Under the pieces are notes generated by a model. That model did no database searches. It saw only the letters and a list, made by a program, of their open reading frames with translations, and was not told the origin of the DNA. A DNA stretch of 64,000 nt from Smallanthus sonchifolius (Eukaryota; Streptophyta; Magnoliopsida; Asterales; Asteraceae), in contig CM042028.1 in assembly GCA_023525975.1 (NCBI GenBank), positions 77,003,501-77,067,500 of the forward strand, written 5' to 3'. Position numbers and translations under genes: made by a program. The first letter of the stretch is position 1. Every line of letters starts with the position of its first letter. Shown in pieces: positions 1 to 11,430 of this stretch.

Positions 1-2911
1 ACAGGAAATATGAACGAAGCATCATCCTCCACCACCTTCCCTCATGAACTTGTAGAAATATTAGAAGGCGATAAAGTGTAAGTATATAAACATGTATATA
101 CGTGGCTTCTTGATGTACAACAATCTTATGCATGAGCCATTGTTGTTTGGTTGCTTATAGAATATATTTGTATATATGAACAAGAATTTTTATCGCAATG
201 ACTTCAGAATCGAACCATAAATGTACAACTACTACTAACATTCTGATCATAGAGACATTGGTGTTCCTCTCCAACGCCCCTTGATGATTGAATACCGGTC
301 TGCATGTGTAAAAAGTAATCAAAGTCCTATTTTACAGCAACCTTTTTCTCCCAGAATGAAAGCTTCAGATTGGTGATGTCAACACAAGTATGTTTTATTT
401 TGGTTTTGTAGCAATGATGTTAACTACTTATTGTGTCTACTAATTGTTTCATGTGTGGCATCATTCTATAAATGATTTAAGTGACAATTAACGGGTGGAG
501 GAAAATTTTAAGAAAACTATAAAAATAATATAGTATTAGCTTACATTTTTGCATCCACTTTTCTGTGAACTTTATGAATTCATATCAACTCTTAACCAAA
601 AGACACCGTTGTTGAATTATTATAAAAAAGAGATACATTTAATTGATACTATTAGATGAATGGTATTGATTGCAGCTCTTAGTGTATACATTTCTCTATT
701 TGAACAAGAAGCCAGATATGGGGATGCTTCAATACAGGTACCAACAGCTCCTTTATTATTACAACTTATAGAAACTATTTAACTTCGTCAACTATTGAGT
801 TTTTAGTTTATTATTGTCGGTCGCAAGCCCGGATAAAGGAGAGCTTATAACGATGAAACTTTAAAAGGGCCCCAAATTTTCATTTCGCTTTGGGCCCTCA
901 AAAAGGTTGTATTTATTCTCAATATTATAATTAACCACAACTGCAGTTGAATATCCAGTTTTCATGATTCTGAGGTCAGTTTGTTTACACCCTTAAATGC
1001 TTGTACAAGTTTGTTTTGTGATTTTTGGTGTATAATAGTCTTAGTTAACCTGGTAAAACCATCCACGACACACTGATTCTCTTTTGGATGCTAATTTCAA
1101 GTTTACCTTGTAGGTTGTTATACTTGCCTTCACAGTCACACATAAATTATTGCAGAAACATATTATGCTAAGCCCAATTATTTGAACCAGTCGAATAAAA
1201 CCCATAAATTGTGATCAAATTGAAGAAACTAATTGTATTTGTATTTTCATACTAATTCATGAATCTGGTTGGGTATATAAATTTTATAGGACTAGGTTTT
1301 TTTAAATTACATTACATGAATGGTTCTTATGGTTTATATGGATTTGGTCTTTTAGCCTTAGGTATATGAAATAACAAAGTTCGTCACTAATTTTGAAGTT
1401 TGTAATACAAATATTCCCTAAAATGGATGTTTGTTAACAAGTCTGTAATCTGTTAAAATTTTAAATGACTGTTTTACTTTTTTGATAATCACATTAATTG
1501 TCCCTAAAGCTACTATGATAGTTATATATAGTTTATCATTATTATTATCATCAACCCATCATCATCATATTCTACTGATACCTAAGGCTAAAAGACCAAA
1601 TCTATCAATTGTAAAGTGACATGTGGAAATTAAAAAAAAATACTATAAATTTATGTAATTTATTGAAAGGGTAAAAATATATTTTAAAATTTTAACAGCC
1701 TCTTTAAATGGACATCTATTTCTTGGAATTTTGGTTTTATGACTTTCGAAATTAGTGATGATATTTGTAATTCTGAATGCTTAACAACCAAATCCATAAC
1801 TACTTATAGTGGCCATTTGTGATTTACTCTTTCTTTAATGATGCTTTTCTTGTCGACTTACATAACATAAATAATAATGAATGTTTTTCAGGAAACCTAA
1901 CAATCCTTGGGTTTAGGTGGTTCATGTGTTGTTCAACAATGGACAATTGCCTCAGTTGACTACCATATGTCTCACCAGCCAACATTTGATCAGCAGATTG
2001 GTATTAATTGATATTTGTATGACACTGATTGGTATTATGTTTGTTATTTATAATTCTTATGTTATCATACTTAAAAAGTTCAATTTATATTACCTTCCAT
2101 TTGTTCATTGGACCATTGCCTCAGACGAACTTATTACTTTCGATTAGCTTATTGGACAATTGCCTCGGTTGACTACCCAAAACATGGTAGGTACATGTTG
2201 ATTTGTGGTGATTAGAAGATCGACATTAAGAAAGACACTAAACTTATTCCGTTTTTAAGTAAGGTGCTAGACAGTTTTTGTTTGTATCCATTAGTCCCTT
2301 CTATCAAAACACTAATGCATGATAGGAGACCTCAAAAACTAATTATAGGTACGTATACTTAACTTGGTATATATATTTATATACATACATTTATTTTGTT
2401 CCTCTTATAAAGTATCTTTTAGTTGAATACAATATAAGAAGTATGTATGTTTGTTGTAGATGTTGTCAGTTTCATTTTGTCATATTTCTTCAAAATGCGT
2501 CGTAAGTTATTATCCGTTTAAATTGTTAAAGTATTTTATCTTTCATTAGTACACAAAGATATAAGATGTTCTTTGGGTTTCTAATAGAAATTATTTATAT
2601 TAGTGGTCATATAATTCGGTTTTCGTTATTCGACACGAGGCATACTGACATGGCAAAAATGTATCGAGCAATCTCAAGAAAATATATCGTGTATGCATCT
2701 CAGGTCAAGTTGGTTCATTTACCTGACATTATGTTATTATTTACTTATGTATTTTTTAAATTAATCTTTATGTTTAAGGCGGCATATAACATATTTAGTA
2801 ATATACATCTTTTGTTTTTTCAGTGAATATTTTGAAGTCTACGGATTTCACTTCAGTCGTGAACGAACCAAATATACAGGAGGCCACTTATATTAAATTA
2901 TGGGTCAATCT
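1..2911. other. Intergenic region, no gene recognised
   Basis: AT-rich sequence with no open frame I can tie to a family. Bases 1-80 read like an exon piece: an open frame starting TGNMNEASSS and ending ELVEILEGDKV, followed by GTAAGT, a good splice donor, but no partner exon was found. The 86-residue frame at 2,566-2,826 contains GHIIRFSLFDTRHTDMAK, which faintly recalls replication-protein-A-like OB-fold proteins carried by plant transposons; this is only a guess. A phrase close to TGGACAATTGCCTC occurs three times (about 1,940, 2,110 and 2,153). Around 859-906 there is a short stretch like the 'GGGCCC' parts of hAT-type elements. Confidence 0.5.
1338..1782. repeat. Imperfect inverted repeats
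   Basis: The phrase GATTTGGTCTTTTAGCC at about 1,341 returns as its reverse complement at about 1,587-1,605. A second, diverged pair links about 1,390-1,480 with about 1,690-1,780 (shared pieces include CACTAATTT and TGTTAAAATTTTAAA). The two pairs are not collinear, so this is probably a rearranged MITE or two overlapping ones. No clear target duplication was seen. Confidence 0.3.
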
Positions 2912-2916
2912 TACCG

Positions 2917-4800
2917 TATAACATCCCAAAAATAAAAAGACGAGTTATAATAATGGGATTAAATGCGAGACGAAAAAAATAAATGAACGAGTCATGATGG
3001 GCCGGGTCGGATGGGTCGGCAAACGTAAGGGTGGCGATCAAGGGAGATGAGCCTCCCTTTAAATAGCCAAAACCCTTCTCATTTCTCTCATTTTGCTATC
3101 CTAAAGAGAGAAATCGTAGGGAGAGAAAGTTGACAGATCGGTCCGAGAAGCTAGCATTTTGTTCCTACACTACTCGTGAGCAGAACCTCCGATTCAGAAG
3201 CTCGAAAGAGGTAACAACTCGACCTAGAATTGAGTTTTTAGTTTTTGTTGGGTTTCTCGGGTTTTTGGATAAAAGATGACATTTTTACGTATGAAACTTG
3301 GAAATAAACATAGATCTAGCATCTAGAGTGGAAAACAAACGTTTTGAACGTAAAAAGTTCCAAACTTGACGAACCAATCAATCCAGATCTGAATCCATGC
3401 AAAAACACGGTTTTTGATGAAGTTCACGGTTTTGGGAAGTTCACGGTTTGGAAAGTTCACGGTTTGTGAAGTTCATAGTTGAGTGAAGTTCACTGCTGGT
3501 GAAGTTCACGGCTGATGAAGTTTGCGGTTGGGTAAAGTTTGCGGTTAGGGTGAAGTATGCGGCTAGGGTGAAGTATGCGGCTAGGAGGAAGTATGCGGTT
3601 TGGGCGAAGTTCTCGGTATAACGTGATTAAATGTAATGAGTTGTAAGAGAAGCTTAGACCAGGTTGTGCACGTACAGGTTAGAAGATCCTTTAGAGACCT
3701 TTGACCCTGTTTATCTCAGGTGAGTTCTAGAAGCCCTCTTTTAAATGTTTTAATAATGTTTTTGGGCTGGTGTGCATACGTAACGATGTGACTGTTTTAT
3801 AAAACGATGTTTATAAATGATGTATGTGACGTTTTATGAAACGATGTTTTGAAAGGAAAGGTTATGAAAGAAGTGTTTATGAAATATTTTGCCAAAAGAA
3901 GTTTACGAATGAATGAATGATTTTTAATAAAACGTACGAATGCTTTAACTGAAGTTTTGAAGTAAAAGAAGTGAATGGTTACGAAAGTCACAAACAAATT
4001 CTTAGGGAATGAAGGTTACGGGTATGGGAAGTATGTTATGCGCCTTTACCTTTTAGAGGCCTTTGTGGCTAGCCAACTGTTATACAACTGGGGTGATGAC
4101 GGTCACCAAGGGGATTATCGTGATCCTTGAAGTTGGTACAATTTACCTTACGGGGTAGTCGTGCTTGAAGTTTGGTACTTGTACCTTACGGGGTGCAGTG
4201 CTTGAAGTTTGGTACGTGTCATCCTTGTGATGCCGTGCTTGAAGTTTGGTGTTGAATGACCTAAGTATCGGGCCCTAGGATTTCTTCACCCGAAGGACAG
4301 TACGGTGTTGATGGGCCTAGTGGTGGTGATCTTTAGGCTTCTCCACCGGTATGCGATGTTTAGAATTGACGGTTACGAGAAGGCGCAGATTCGATATGTT
4401 CGTTGACTTATGGGTTATGATGTGTTATGTTTTGTTATTGCATTATTTTACGTACGCTTTTATTAAATGAAGTATGAAGTTATGTTTTTGGCGAATATTT
4501 GAAGTTAATGTTTTATGAAAAGCTAGAACTCACCAGCGTAGCTGACTTTTTAGTATGCACATTCAGGGTAAGGCAGGTTATGATGATGGACGGTGATGTT
4601 GGGCGGCTTGATTAGTTTCCCAGCTGATATGAAGACTGGCATCCCGTTATGAAGTTGGTTATGTTATGTTTATGTAATAGGCAATGTTACACTTCCGCGT
4701 ATTGAACGACGTTATGTTATGTTTGAAATGAAAATTTTCCGCCTCTTTATTTGATATTTAAGTTTAAGAACTTTTTGTGAATGAGTAAATCCAACAAGCG
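2917..4800 (+). repeat. Left (5') LTR of gypsy element 1, 3' tip missing
   Basis: Aligns along its length with 8,174-10,117. Homology stops at CCAACAAGCG (4,800), about 20-25 bp before the expected CA end, where it joins coding sequence. Several substitutions and small indels separate the LTRs, so the insertion is not recent. A TATA-like stretch, CCTTTAAATAGCC, lies at about 3,055-3,068. Two internal repeat zones are present: about 3,418-3,620 and the CTTGAAGTTTGGTAC repeats at about 4,120-4,250. Confidence 0.9.
3418..3620 (+). repeat. Degenerate tandem repeat within the LTR (GAAGTTCACGGTTTG type)
   Basis: About a dozen units of 15-19 bp. Early units read GAAGTTCACGGTTTG, later ones GAAGTATGCGGTTAGGG, a gradual drift along the array. 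The right LTR has the matching array at about 8,665-8,895 with a different number of units, so the array has expanded or contracted since insertion. Confidence 0.85.
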
Positions 4801-5250
4801 AAGACTCGAGCGTATGCACTAATGCAAAAACAGGCCAGGGTAGACCCCGATGTGGCGTCAGGTACGTTCATTGTCAACAACACTTTTATATTTGTGTTAT
4901 TTGATTAGGGCGCCAGTAAAAGTTTTATATCTGCCACTTTTTGTAAACGGGTAAAATACTCAGTCAGTAAATTAGAAAGGGCCTTTAGTGTAGAAACCGA
5001 TGAGGGTAGAACTGCAAGGGTAACCGAAGTAGTTGACAATTCCACGATAAAAATAGAAGGCCATAGATTCACCGTCAGGTTGTTCGTTATGGTTTTGGGA
5101 GGGTTTGATGTCGTGTTGGGTATGGATTGGCTAACTGCCAAATAAGCACAAATTATATGCAAATGGAAGATAATCCGACTCAAGGCTCCGGATGGTAGCG
5201 AAGTCGAGGTTTTTGGAGATCGTGACGCCCCGATGCCCAACTTCATTTCG
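4801..5250 (+). pseudogene. Gypsy gag end / aspartic protease, broken
   Basis: The frame from 4,801 reads the usual plant gypsy junction: a run containing ALMQKQARVDPDVASGTF, then FVLFD-stop-GASKSFIS, where the family has FDSGA. The catalytic motif D-S-G has therefore become D-stop-G (TAG at 4,906-4,908). The later protease signature VVLGMDWL is intact, followed by another stop (TAA, 5,143-5,145). Everything upstream of this piece of gag is gone. In intact elements this protease cuts the Gag-Pol polyprotein. Confidence 0.85.
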
Positions 5251-6650
5251 ATGATTAAGGCAACAGAATACTTGAGGCGCGGATGCGAGGCTTATCTGTT
5301 GTACGTGATTGACAAGTTTATGGAAGTGAAGGAACTAGACGATGTACCCGTGGTGCGCGAGTACCCGAAGGTGTTTCAAGAGGAATTTCCTGGGATACCA
5401 CCTGACAGAGAGATTGAGTTCTGAATCGACTTAGTACCAGATGCCCAGCCCGTAGCTAAGGCTCCATATCGACTAGCACAAGTAGAGATGAAAGAACTAA
5501 TGGCACAATTAGATGAATTACTTGATAAAGGATTTATCCAACCGAGCATCTCACCTTGGGGTGCTCCGGTATAGAAGAAGGATGGTTCGATAAGAATGTG
5601 TATAGATATCGTGAGTTGAACAAACGTACGGTGAAGAACAAGTACCCATTACCAAGGATCGACGACCTGTTCGATCAATTACAGGGCGCAAGTTGGTTCT
5701 CAAAAATCGATCTTCGATCCGGGTACCATCAGTTGAAGGTGAGAGAAGAAGACACGTTTCGCACGCGTTATGGACATTTCGAGGTCCGCGTAATGTCCTT
5801 CGGATTGACGAATGCCCCTGCGGCGTTCATGGATTTGATGAATAGGGTGTTTCGACCGATGCTAGACCGATCGTTAATAGTGTTTATCGATGATATCCTC
5901 ATCTACTCCAAGAATGAGAGTGATCACGCATGTCACTTGGAGGAGGTGTTGGAAGCTTTGAAGAAGGAAAGATTGTATGCTAAGTTCTCCAAATGCGCGT
6001 TCTGGCTTAGGGAAGTCCAATTCCTAGGTCATGTCATTAACCCGAACGACATTATGGTTGACCCGGCAAAGATAGAGACAGTAAGAGATTGGGATATTCC
6101 TAAGACCCCAACTGAGATCCGCAGCTTCTTGGGATTGGCGGGCTACTATCGGAGATTCATTCAGGATTTCTCGAAAATAGCTTCGCCATTAACAAAGTTA
6201 ACACAGAAGGAGGTAAAATACAAATGGAGTCCGACCCAGGATGAAGCATTTAAGGAGCTGAAAGAGAAGCTAACCCAAGCTCCAGTCTTGACCCTTCCCG
6301 AGGGCAATAAAGATTTGGTAGTATACTCTGACGCTTCGGGTGTGTGTTGATGCAACGCGGGAGAGTGATCGCGTATGCATCACGGCAGTTGAAAGTTCAC
6401 GAAGTAAATTATCCGACTCACGATTTGGATCTTGCTACTGTCGTATTCGTATTGAAAATCTGGAGGCACCACCTTTACGGGGTAAAGTTCACTATTTACT
6501 CCGACCACAAAAGTTTGAAATACTTTTTCGAACAAAGGGAGCTTAACATGAGTCAGAGATGATGGTTGGAACGCTTGAAAGATTATGACTTTGAAATCAT
6601 ATACCATCCTGGAAAGACAAACGTGGTGGCTGACGCTCTAAGCCGAAAGG
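5251..6650 (+). pseudogene. Gypsy reverse transcriptase and RNase H, broken
   Basis: Typical Ty3/gypsy reverse transcriptase: YRELNKRTVKNKYPLPRIDD, then FSKIDLRSGYHQL, the active-site motif FIDDILIYSK, and FLGLAGYYRRFI in the connection. RNase H follows with VVYSDAS, IAYASRQL and IYSDHKSLKYFF, ending at NVVADALSRKD. Breaks: TGA at 5,422-5,424, TAG at 5,572-5,574, a frameshift near 5,600, an in-frame loss before FRTRYGHFE, a frameshift near 6,345 and TGA at 6,560-6,562. The enzymes would copy element RNA into DNA. Both are disabled here. Confidence 0.92.
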
Positions 6651-8133
6651 ATGTGCCTGCTCCTATTAGAGTGAAAGCTTGCCATTTGGTGGTAACATCG
6701 GATGTGATGAGGGAAATTGAAAAGGCTCAAGATGAGGCACTTAAAAAGGAAAACATAAAGAAGGAAAGGATGGTTGGCCAACAGGACAAGTTGGAATATA
6801 ACACCCTTGGTGTTAGGACACGTTTTGGACGGGTATGGATACCTATGGGTGGCGAGCTTAGAACCAAGATCCTAGATGAGGCTCATAAGTCTCGTTACTC
6901 TATCCATCCTGGCATCAATAAAATGTACCAAGATCTGAGGAAGGAATACTGGTGGCCTGGAATGAAACATGAGGTGACAAAGTATGTAAGCAACTGCTTG
7001 ACTTGCTCACAAGTAAAAGCCGAACACCAGAAACCACATGGAAAGATTCAACCACTTGATATACCAGAATGGAAGTGGGAACATATTACCATGGACTTCA
7101 TAACCAAGCTACCTCGCACAGCTAAAGGTCATGACACCATTTGGGTAATTGTGGACCGTTTAATGAAGAATGCTCATTTCCTACCTATTCGCGAGACGTT
7201 CTTGTCGGAAAGGTTAGCGGAAGTATTTATTAATGAAGTAGTAGCACGGCATGGGATGCCGTTAACAATTTTATCTGACCGGGACACACGATTAACGTCG
7301 AGGTTCTGGAAAAGATTTCTGGAAGCAATGGGCACGAGGCTTTATATCAGCATGGCATACCACCCGCGGACGGATGGTCAGTCCGAAAGGACCATTCAAA
7401 CGTTGGAGGACATGCTATGTGCTTGTATTATAGACTTTGGGGGCAGTTGGGATTGTCACCTGCCATTAGCCGAATTCTCCTACAACAACAGTTATCACTC
7501 AACAATAGGCATGCCGCCTTACGAGATGTTGTACGGGAGGAGGTGCAGGACCCCGATATGTTGGGGTGAGATTGGACAGAATGAATTGGGAAGTCTCGAA
7601 GTCATTAAAGAGACGTCAGAAAGGTTTGACCACATAAGGCACGAATGAAGGCCACCCAAGATCGTCAGAAATCCTACGCAGATAAACGACGAATGCCTAT
7701 TGAGTTTGATGTTGGGGACAGAGTAATGTTGAAAGTGTCGCCCTGGAAGGGAATCATACGATTCAGAAAGAGAGGAAAGTTAAGTCCGAGGTTTGTAGGA
7801 CCATTCAGAATAATGGCACGGGTTGGTGAAGTCGCTTACCGGTTGGAGTTACCTGATGAGTTAAGTGGGATCCATCCTACCTTCCATGTATCACACTTGC
7901 GAAAGTGTTTGGCGGATGAATCAGCTCACGTACCACTTACTGACATCGAGGTTGACAACAACCTTAACTACATCGAAGAATCCGTGGACATCCTAGACAG
8001 GAAGAAGAAACGTTTGCGTAACAAAGTTATCCAATTGGTTAAAGTCCAATGGAAGCACCAAAAGGGGTCGGAGACTACATGGGAAATTGAGACAAAAATG
8101 AGGGAGTCGTACCCTCAACTGTTTGATTTATGA
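6566..8133 (+). pseudogene. Gypsy integrase with chromodomain-like tail, frameshifted
   Basis: The first 360-residue frame has the HHCC zinc finger (HPGINKMYQDL ... CLTCSQVK) and the integrase core with its acidic triad: D in MDFITKLP, D in LSDRDTR and E in SERTIQTLED. A frameshift at about 7,645 separates it from the 162-residue C-terminal part. That part has the GPF module (RFVGPFRIMARVGEVAYRLE), HPTFHVSHLRKCL, and a tail VKVQWKHQKGSETTWEIE that resembles the chromodomain-type ends of chromoviruses. Of this element's enzymes, integrase is the least damaged. Confidence 0.9.
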
Positions 8134-8159
8134 TAGGTTTCGGGGACGAAACCAATTGT

Positions 8160-8173
8160 AAGGGGGGTAGACT
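8160..8173 (+). other. Polypurine tract of gypsy element 1
   Basis: AAGGGGGGTAGACT directly before the TG of the right LTR. A purine run here primes second-strand synthesis in LTR retrotransposons, and the position fixes the LTR start at 8,174. Confidence 0.85.
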
Positions 8174-10117
8174 TGTAACATCCTAAAAATAAAAAGACGA
8201 GTTATAATAATGGGATGGAGCGCAAGACGAAAGGAATAAATGAACGAGGCATGATGGGCGGGGTCGGATGGGCCGGCAAACATAAGGGTGGCGATCAAGG
8301 GAGATGAGCCTCCCTATAAATAGCCAAAACCCTTCTCATTTCTCTCATTTTGCCATCCTAGAGAGAGAAATCGTAGAGAGAAAAAGTTGACGGATCGGTC
8401 TGAGAAGCTATCATCTTGTTCCTACACTACTCGTGAGCAGAACCTCCGATTCAGAAGCTCGAAAGAGGTAACAACTCGACCTAGAATTGAGTTTTTAATT
8501 TTTGTTGGGTTTCTCGGGTTTATGGATAAAAGATGGCATTTTTACGTATGAAACATGGAAATAAACATAGATCTAGCATCTAGAGTGGAAAACAATCGTT
8601 TTGAACATAAAAAGTTCCAAACTTGACGAACCAATAGATCCAGATCTGAATCCATGCAAAAAACACGGTTTTTGATTAAGTTCACGGTTTTGGGAAGTTC
8701 ACGGTTTTGGGAAGTTCACGGTTTAGAAATTTCACGGTTTGTGAAGTTCACGGCTGGTGAAGTTCATGGCTGATGAAGTTTGCGGTTGGGTAAAGTATGC
8801 GGTTAGGGTGAAGTATGTGGTTAGGGTGAAGTATGCGGTTAGGAGGAAGTATGCGGTTTGGGTAATGTTTGCGGTTTGGGCGAAGTTCTCGGTATTACGG
8901 GATGAAATGTAATGAGTTGTATGAGAAACTAAGACCAGGTTGTGCACGTACAGGTTAGAAGATCCTTTAGAGACCTTTGAACCTGTTTATCTCAGGTGAG
9001 TTCTAGAAGCCCTCTTTTAAATGTTTTAATAATGTTTTTAGGTTGGTGTGCATACGTAACGATGTGACTGTTTTATAAAACGATGTTTATAAATGATGTA
9101 TGTGACGTTTTATGAAACGATGTTTTGAAAGGAAAGGTTATGAAAGAAGTGTTTATGAAATATTTTGCCAAAAGAAGTTTACGAATGAATGAATGATTTT
9201 TAATAAAACGTAATAATGCTTTAACTGAAGTTTTGAAGTAAAAGAAGTGAATGGTTACGAAAGTCACAAACGAACGAATCTGCCATTATTTCTTAGGGAA
9301 TGAAGGTTATGGGTATGAGAAGTATGTTATGGGCCTTTACCTTTTAGGGGCCTTTGTGGCTGGCCAACTGTTATACAACTGGGGTGATGAAGTTCACCAA
9401 GGGGATTATCGTGATCCTTGAAGTTGGTACGATTTATCTTACGGGGTAGTCGTGCTTGAAGTTTGGTACTTGTGCCTTACGGGGTGAAGTGCTTGAAGTT
9501 TGGTACGTGTCATCCTTATGATGACGTGCTTGAAGTTTGGTGTTGAATGACCTAAGTATCGGGCCCTAGGATTTCTTCACCCGAAGGACAGTATGGTGTT
9601 GATGGGCCTAGTGGTGGTGATCTTTAGGCTTCTTCGCCGGTATGCGATGTTTGGAATTGACGGTTACGAGAAGGCGCAGATTCGATATGTTCGTTGACTT
9701 ATGGGTTATGATGTGTTATGTTTTGTTATTGCATTATTTTACGTACGCTTTTATTAAATGAAGTATGAAGTTATGTTTTTGGCAAATATTTGAAGTTAAT
9801 GTTTTATGAAAAGCTAGAATTCACCAGCGTAGCTGACTTTTTTGTATGCACATTCAGGTTAAGGCAGGTTATGATGATGGACGGTGATGTTGGGCGGCTT
9901 GATGAGTTACCCGGCTGATATGAAGACTGGCATCACGTTATGAAGTTGGTTATGTTATGTTTATGTAATAGACAATGTTACACTTTCGCATATTGAACGG
10001 CGCTATGTTATGCTTACAATGAAATTTTTTCGTTGCGTTATTTGATATTTAAGTTTAAGAACTGTTTGTGAATGAGTAAATCCAACAAGTGAGGCCTCCT
10101 GGGTTTGGGCCCTTACA
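8174..10117 (+). repeat. Right (3') LTR of gypsy element 1
   Basis: 1,944 bp, TGTAACATCC ... CCCTTACA, followed by target duplication TACCG. It carries the same TATA-like stretch (CCCTATAAATAGCC, about 8,312-8,325), a tandem array (about 8,665-8,895) and CTTGAAGTTTGGTAC repeats (about 9,415-9,545) as the left LTR. It keeps the end the left copy has lost (GGCCTCCTGGGTTTGGGCCC). Confidence 0.93.
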
Positions 10118-10374
10118 TACCGTCAATGTTCATGTTAAATTTTTATTTTTTTATGTGCTCTTTTACTTCCTTTGGCAACTTTATAGAATTTCATGTTGGT
10201 ATTTTTATTTTTTGGTTTTATTGTTAAATGTTTTTTTTGCTATATAACAAAGTTACAAAGGAGTTATCTTGCTATTTGTTGTTTTTATCGTAAAACATGA
10301 TAATCTCACGTTCATATTATAGCTTCATTAAATCCATTGATGTTAATATGTTATAACCATTATTACAAACAAAA

Positions 10375-10675
10375 TATACCCGTCCGGTTATTTGCATTAT
10401 GTATGTATTAATGATTTTGAATGTATAAAAGCATTTCATTTGTGCTTCATCTTTGTATTTGGGTTATAAAAGATAACAGTATTAGCAATACTTGATATAA
10501 AAGACAGAAGAGCAACACAAATACAAAGATGAAGTTAAAATGAAAGGCTTTTATATATTCAAAATCATTAATACATACATCTTGTCTGATTTTGCTTACA
10601 ATTCAAAGAAAGACAACAATTCTATATTAAAAAATATGTCAAAGCGCCCCGGCCACCGGACGGGTATAAAACTAG
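10375..10675 (+). mobile_element. Foldback element with Helitron-like 3' end
   Basis: Two inverted arms: about 10,398-10,463 (GTATTAATGATTTTGAATGT ... CTTTGTATTTG) and the near-perfect reverse complement at about 10,513-10,583. Outside them, ACCCGTCCGG (about 10,378) is answered by CCGGACGGGT (about 10,656). The right end has a GC hairpin and then ATAAAACTAG|T, the CTAG end and T target typical of plant Helitrons. It is most likely a small non-autonomous Helitron-type element; the left end is not firmly set. Confidence 0.55.
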
Positions 10676-11430
10676 TTGATAATTGTTATAAAATAATATA
10701 TTTATATTTTAACAAAATGTACTATTTTAAATTAATCAATCAGGAGTTTGTTATCATTTATATAATATTGTAAAACTCAAATTATTTATAAACTTTAATT
10801 ACTTAAACGGTTGTTTAAAGGCAGAGGGCTATGAGGCAAACCCTAACCTTCATACGGCTGTTCGGTAAGAACTCAAACGACCCTTTGACAATGGTAATAT
10901 GATTATGCTCTCTGATCACAAGCGAGAAGTGACAGTTCTTATTTGAATTGGATAGAAATAATTGAAATTCAACTTAACCGAACTTGAATCACAAATTCAA
11001 ATTTGGTTTTTGCGTAATCAAATCGGTTTAACATTTCGAGTCGTTATTTTCAAAGCAGTTCTACCTGAATATTCTAATTCAAACTATATATATAATAGGA
11101 AAAAGAAGAAGATTTGTAGCATATTTAGACCAAACTAATCAAAAGTTCCTCACCCTTTGATTCAGACATACGATGTCTCTGAAGGCAGTTATTACATCTT
11201 GGGTGGGTCAGCCTCATGGACCACCCAAACATAACTTTCAATAATTTTAGTATTTGACTAATTTGAACTATTTAAAGCAGTTTATGTATCTTAAAGTAGT
11301 TTTTGTCAAATAAAAATTAATTTGAAGGTTTAAACAATTCATTAGAATCACTTTATGGCCTTAAATTCTTTGCCACTGTTTGCCGATGAGTTTTATTACT
11401 AACAATCATACATAGTAAAATTTTATTAAT
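10676..11430. other. Intergenic, nothing recognised
   Basis: Unstructured AT-rich sequence. No coding frame, terminal repeat or promoter-like context stood out. Confidence 0.6.

Larger units (their letters stand above)
2917..10117 (+). mobile_element. Ty3/gypsy LTR retrotransposon, chromovirus-like, gag deleted
   Basis: A 7.2-kb element bounded by long direct repeats and by the 5-bp target duplication TACCG (2,912-2,916 and 10,118-10,122). The right LTR runs TG...CA; the left has decayed to TA at its start. Order inside: left LTR, protease, reverse transcriptase, RNase H, integrase, polypurine tract, right LTR, which is the Ty3/gypsy order. The end of the left LTR, the primer-binding site and all of gag are missing: the LTR runs straight into the gag-protease boundary at about 4,800. 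Pol has several stops and frameshifts, so the copy cannot move by itself. The chromodomain-like tail and long LTR suggest the Tekay/Del group of chromoviruses (inference). Confidence 0.93.
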
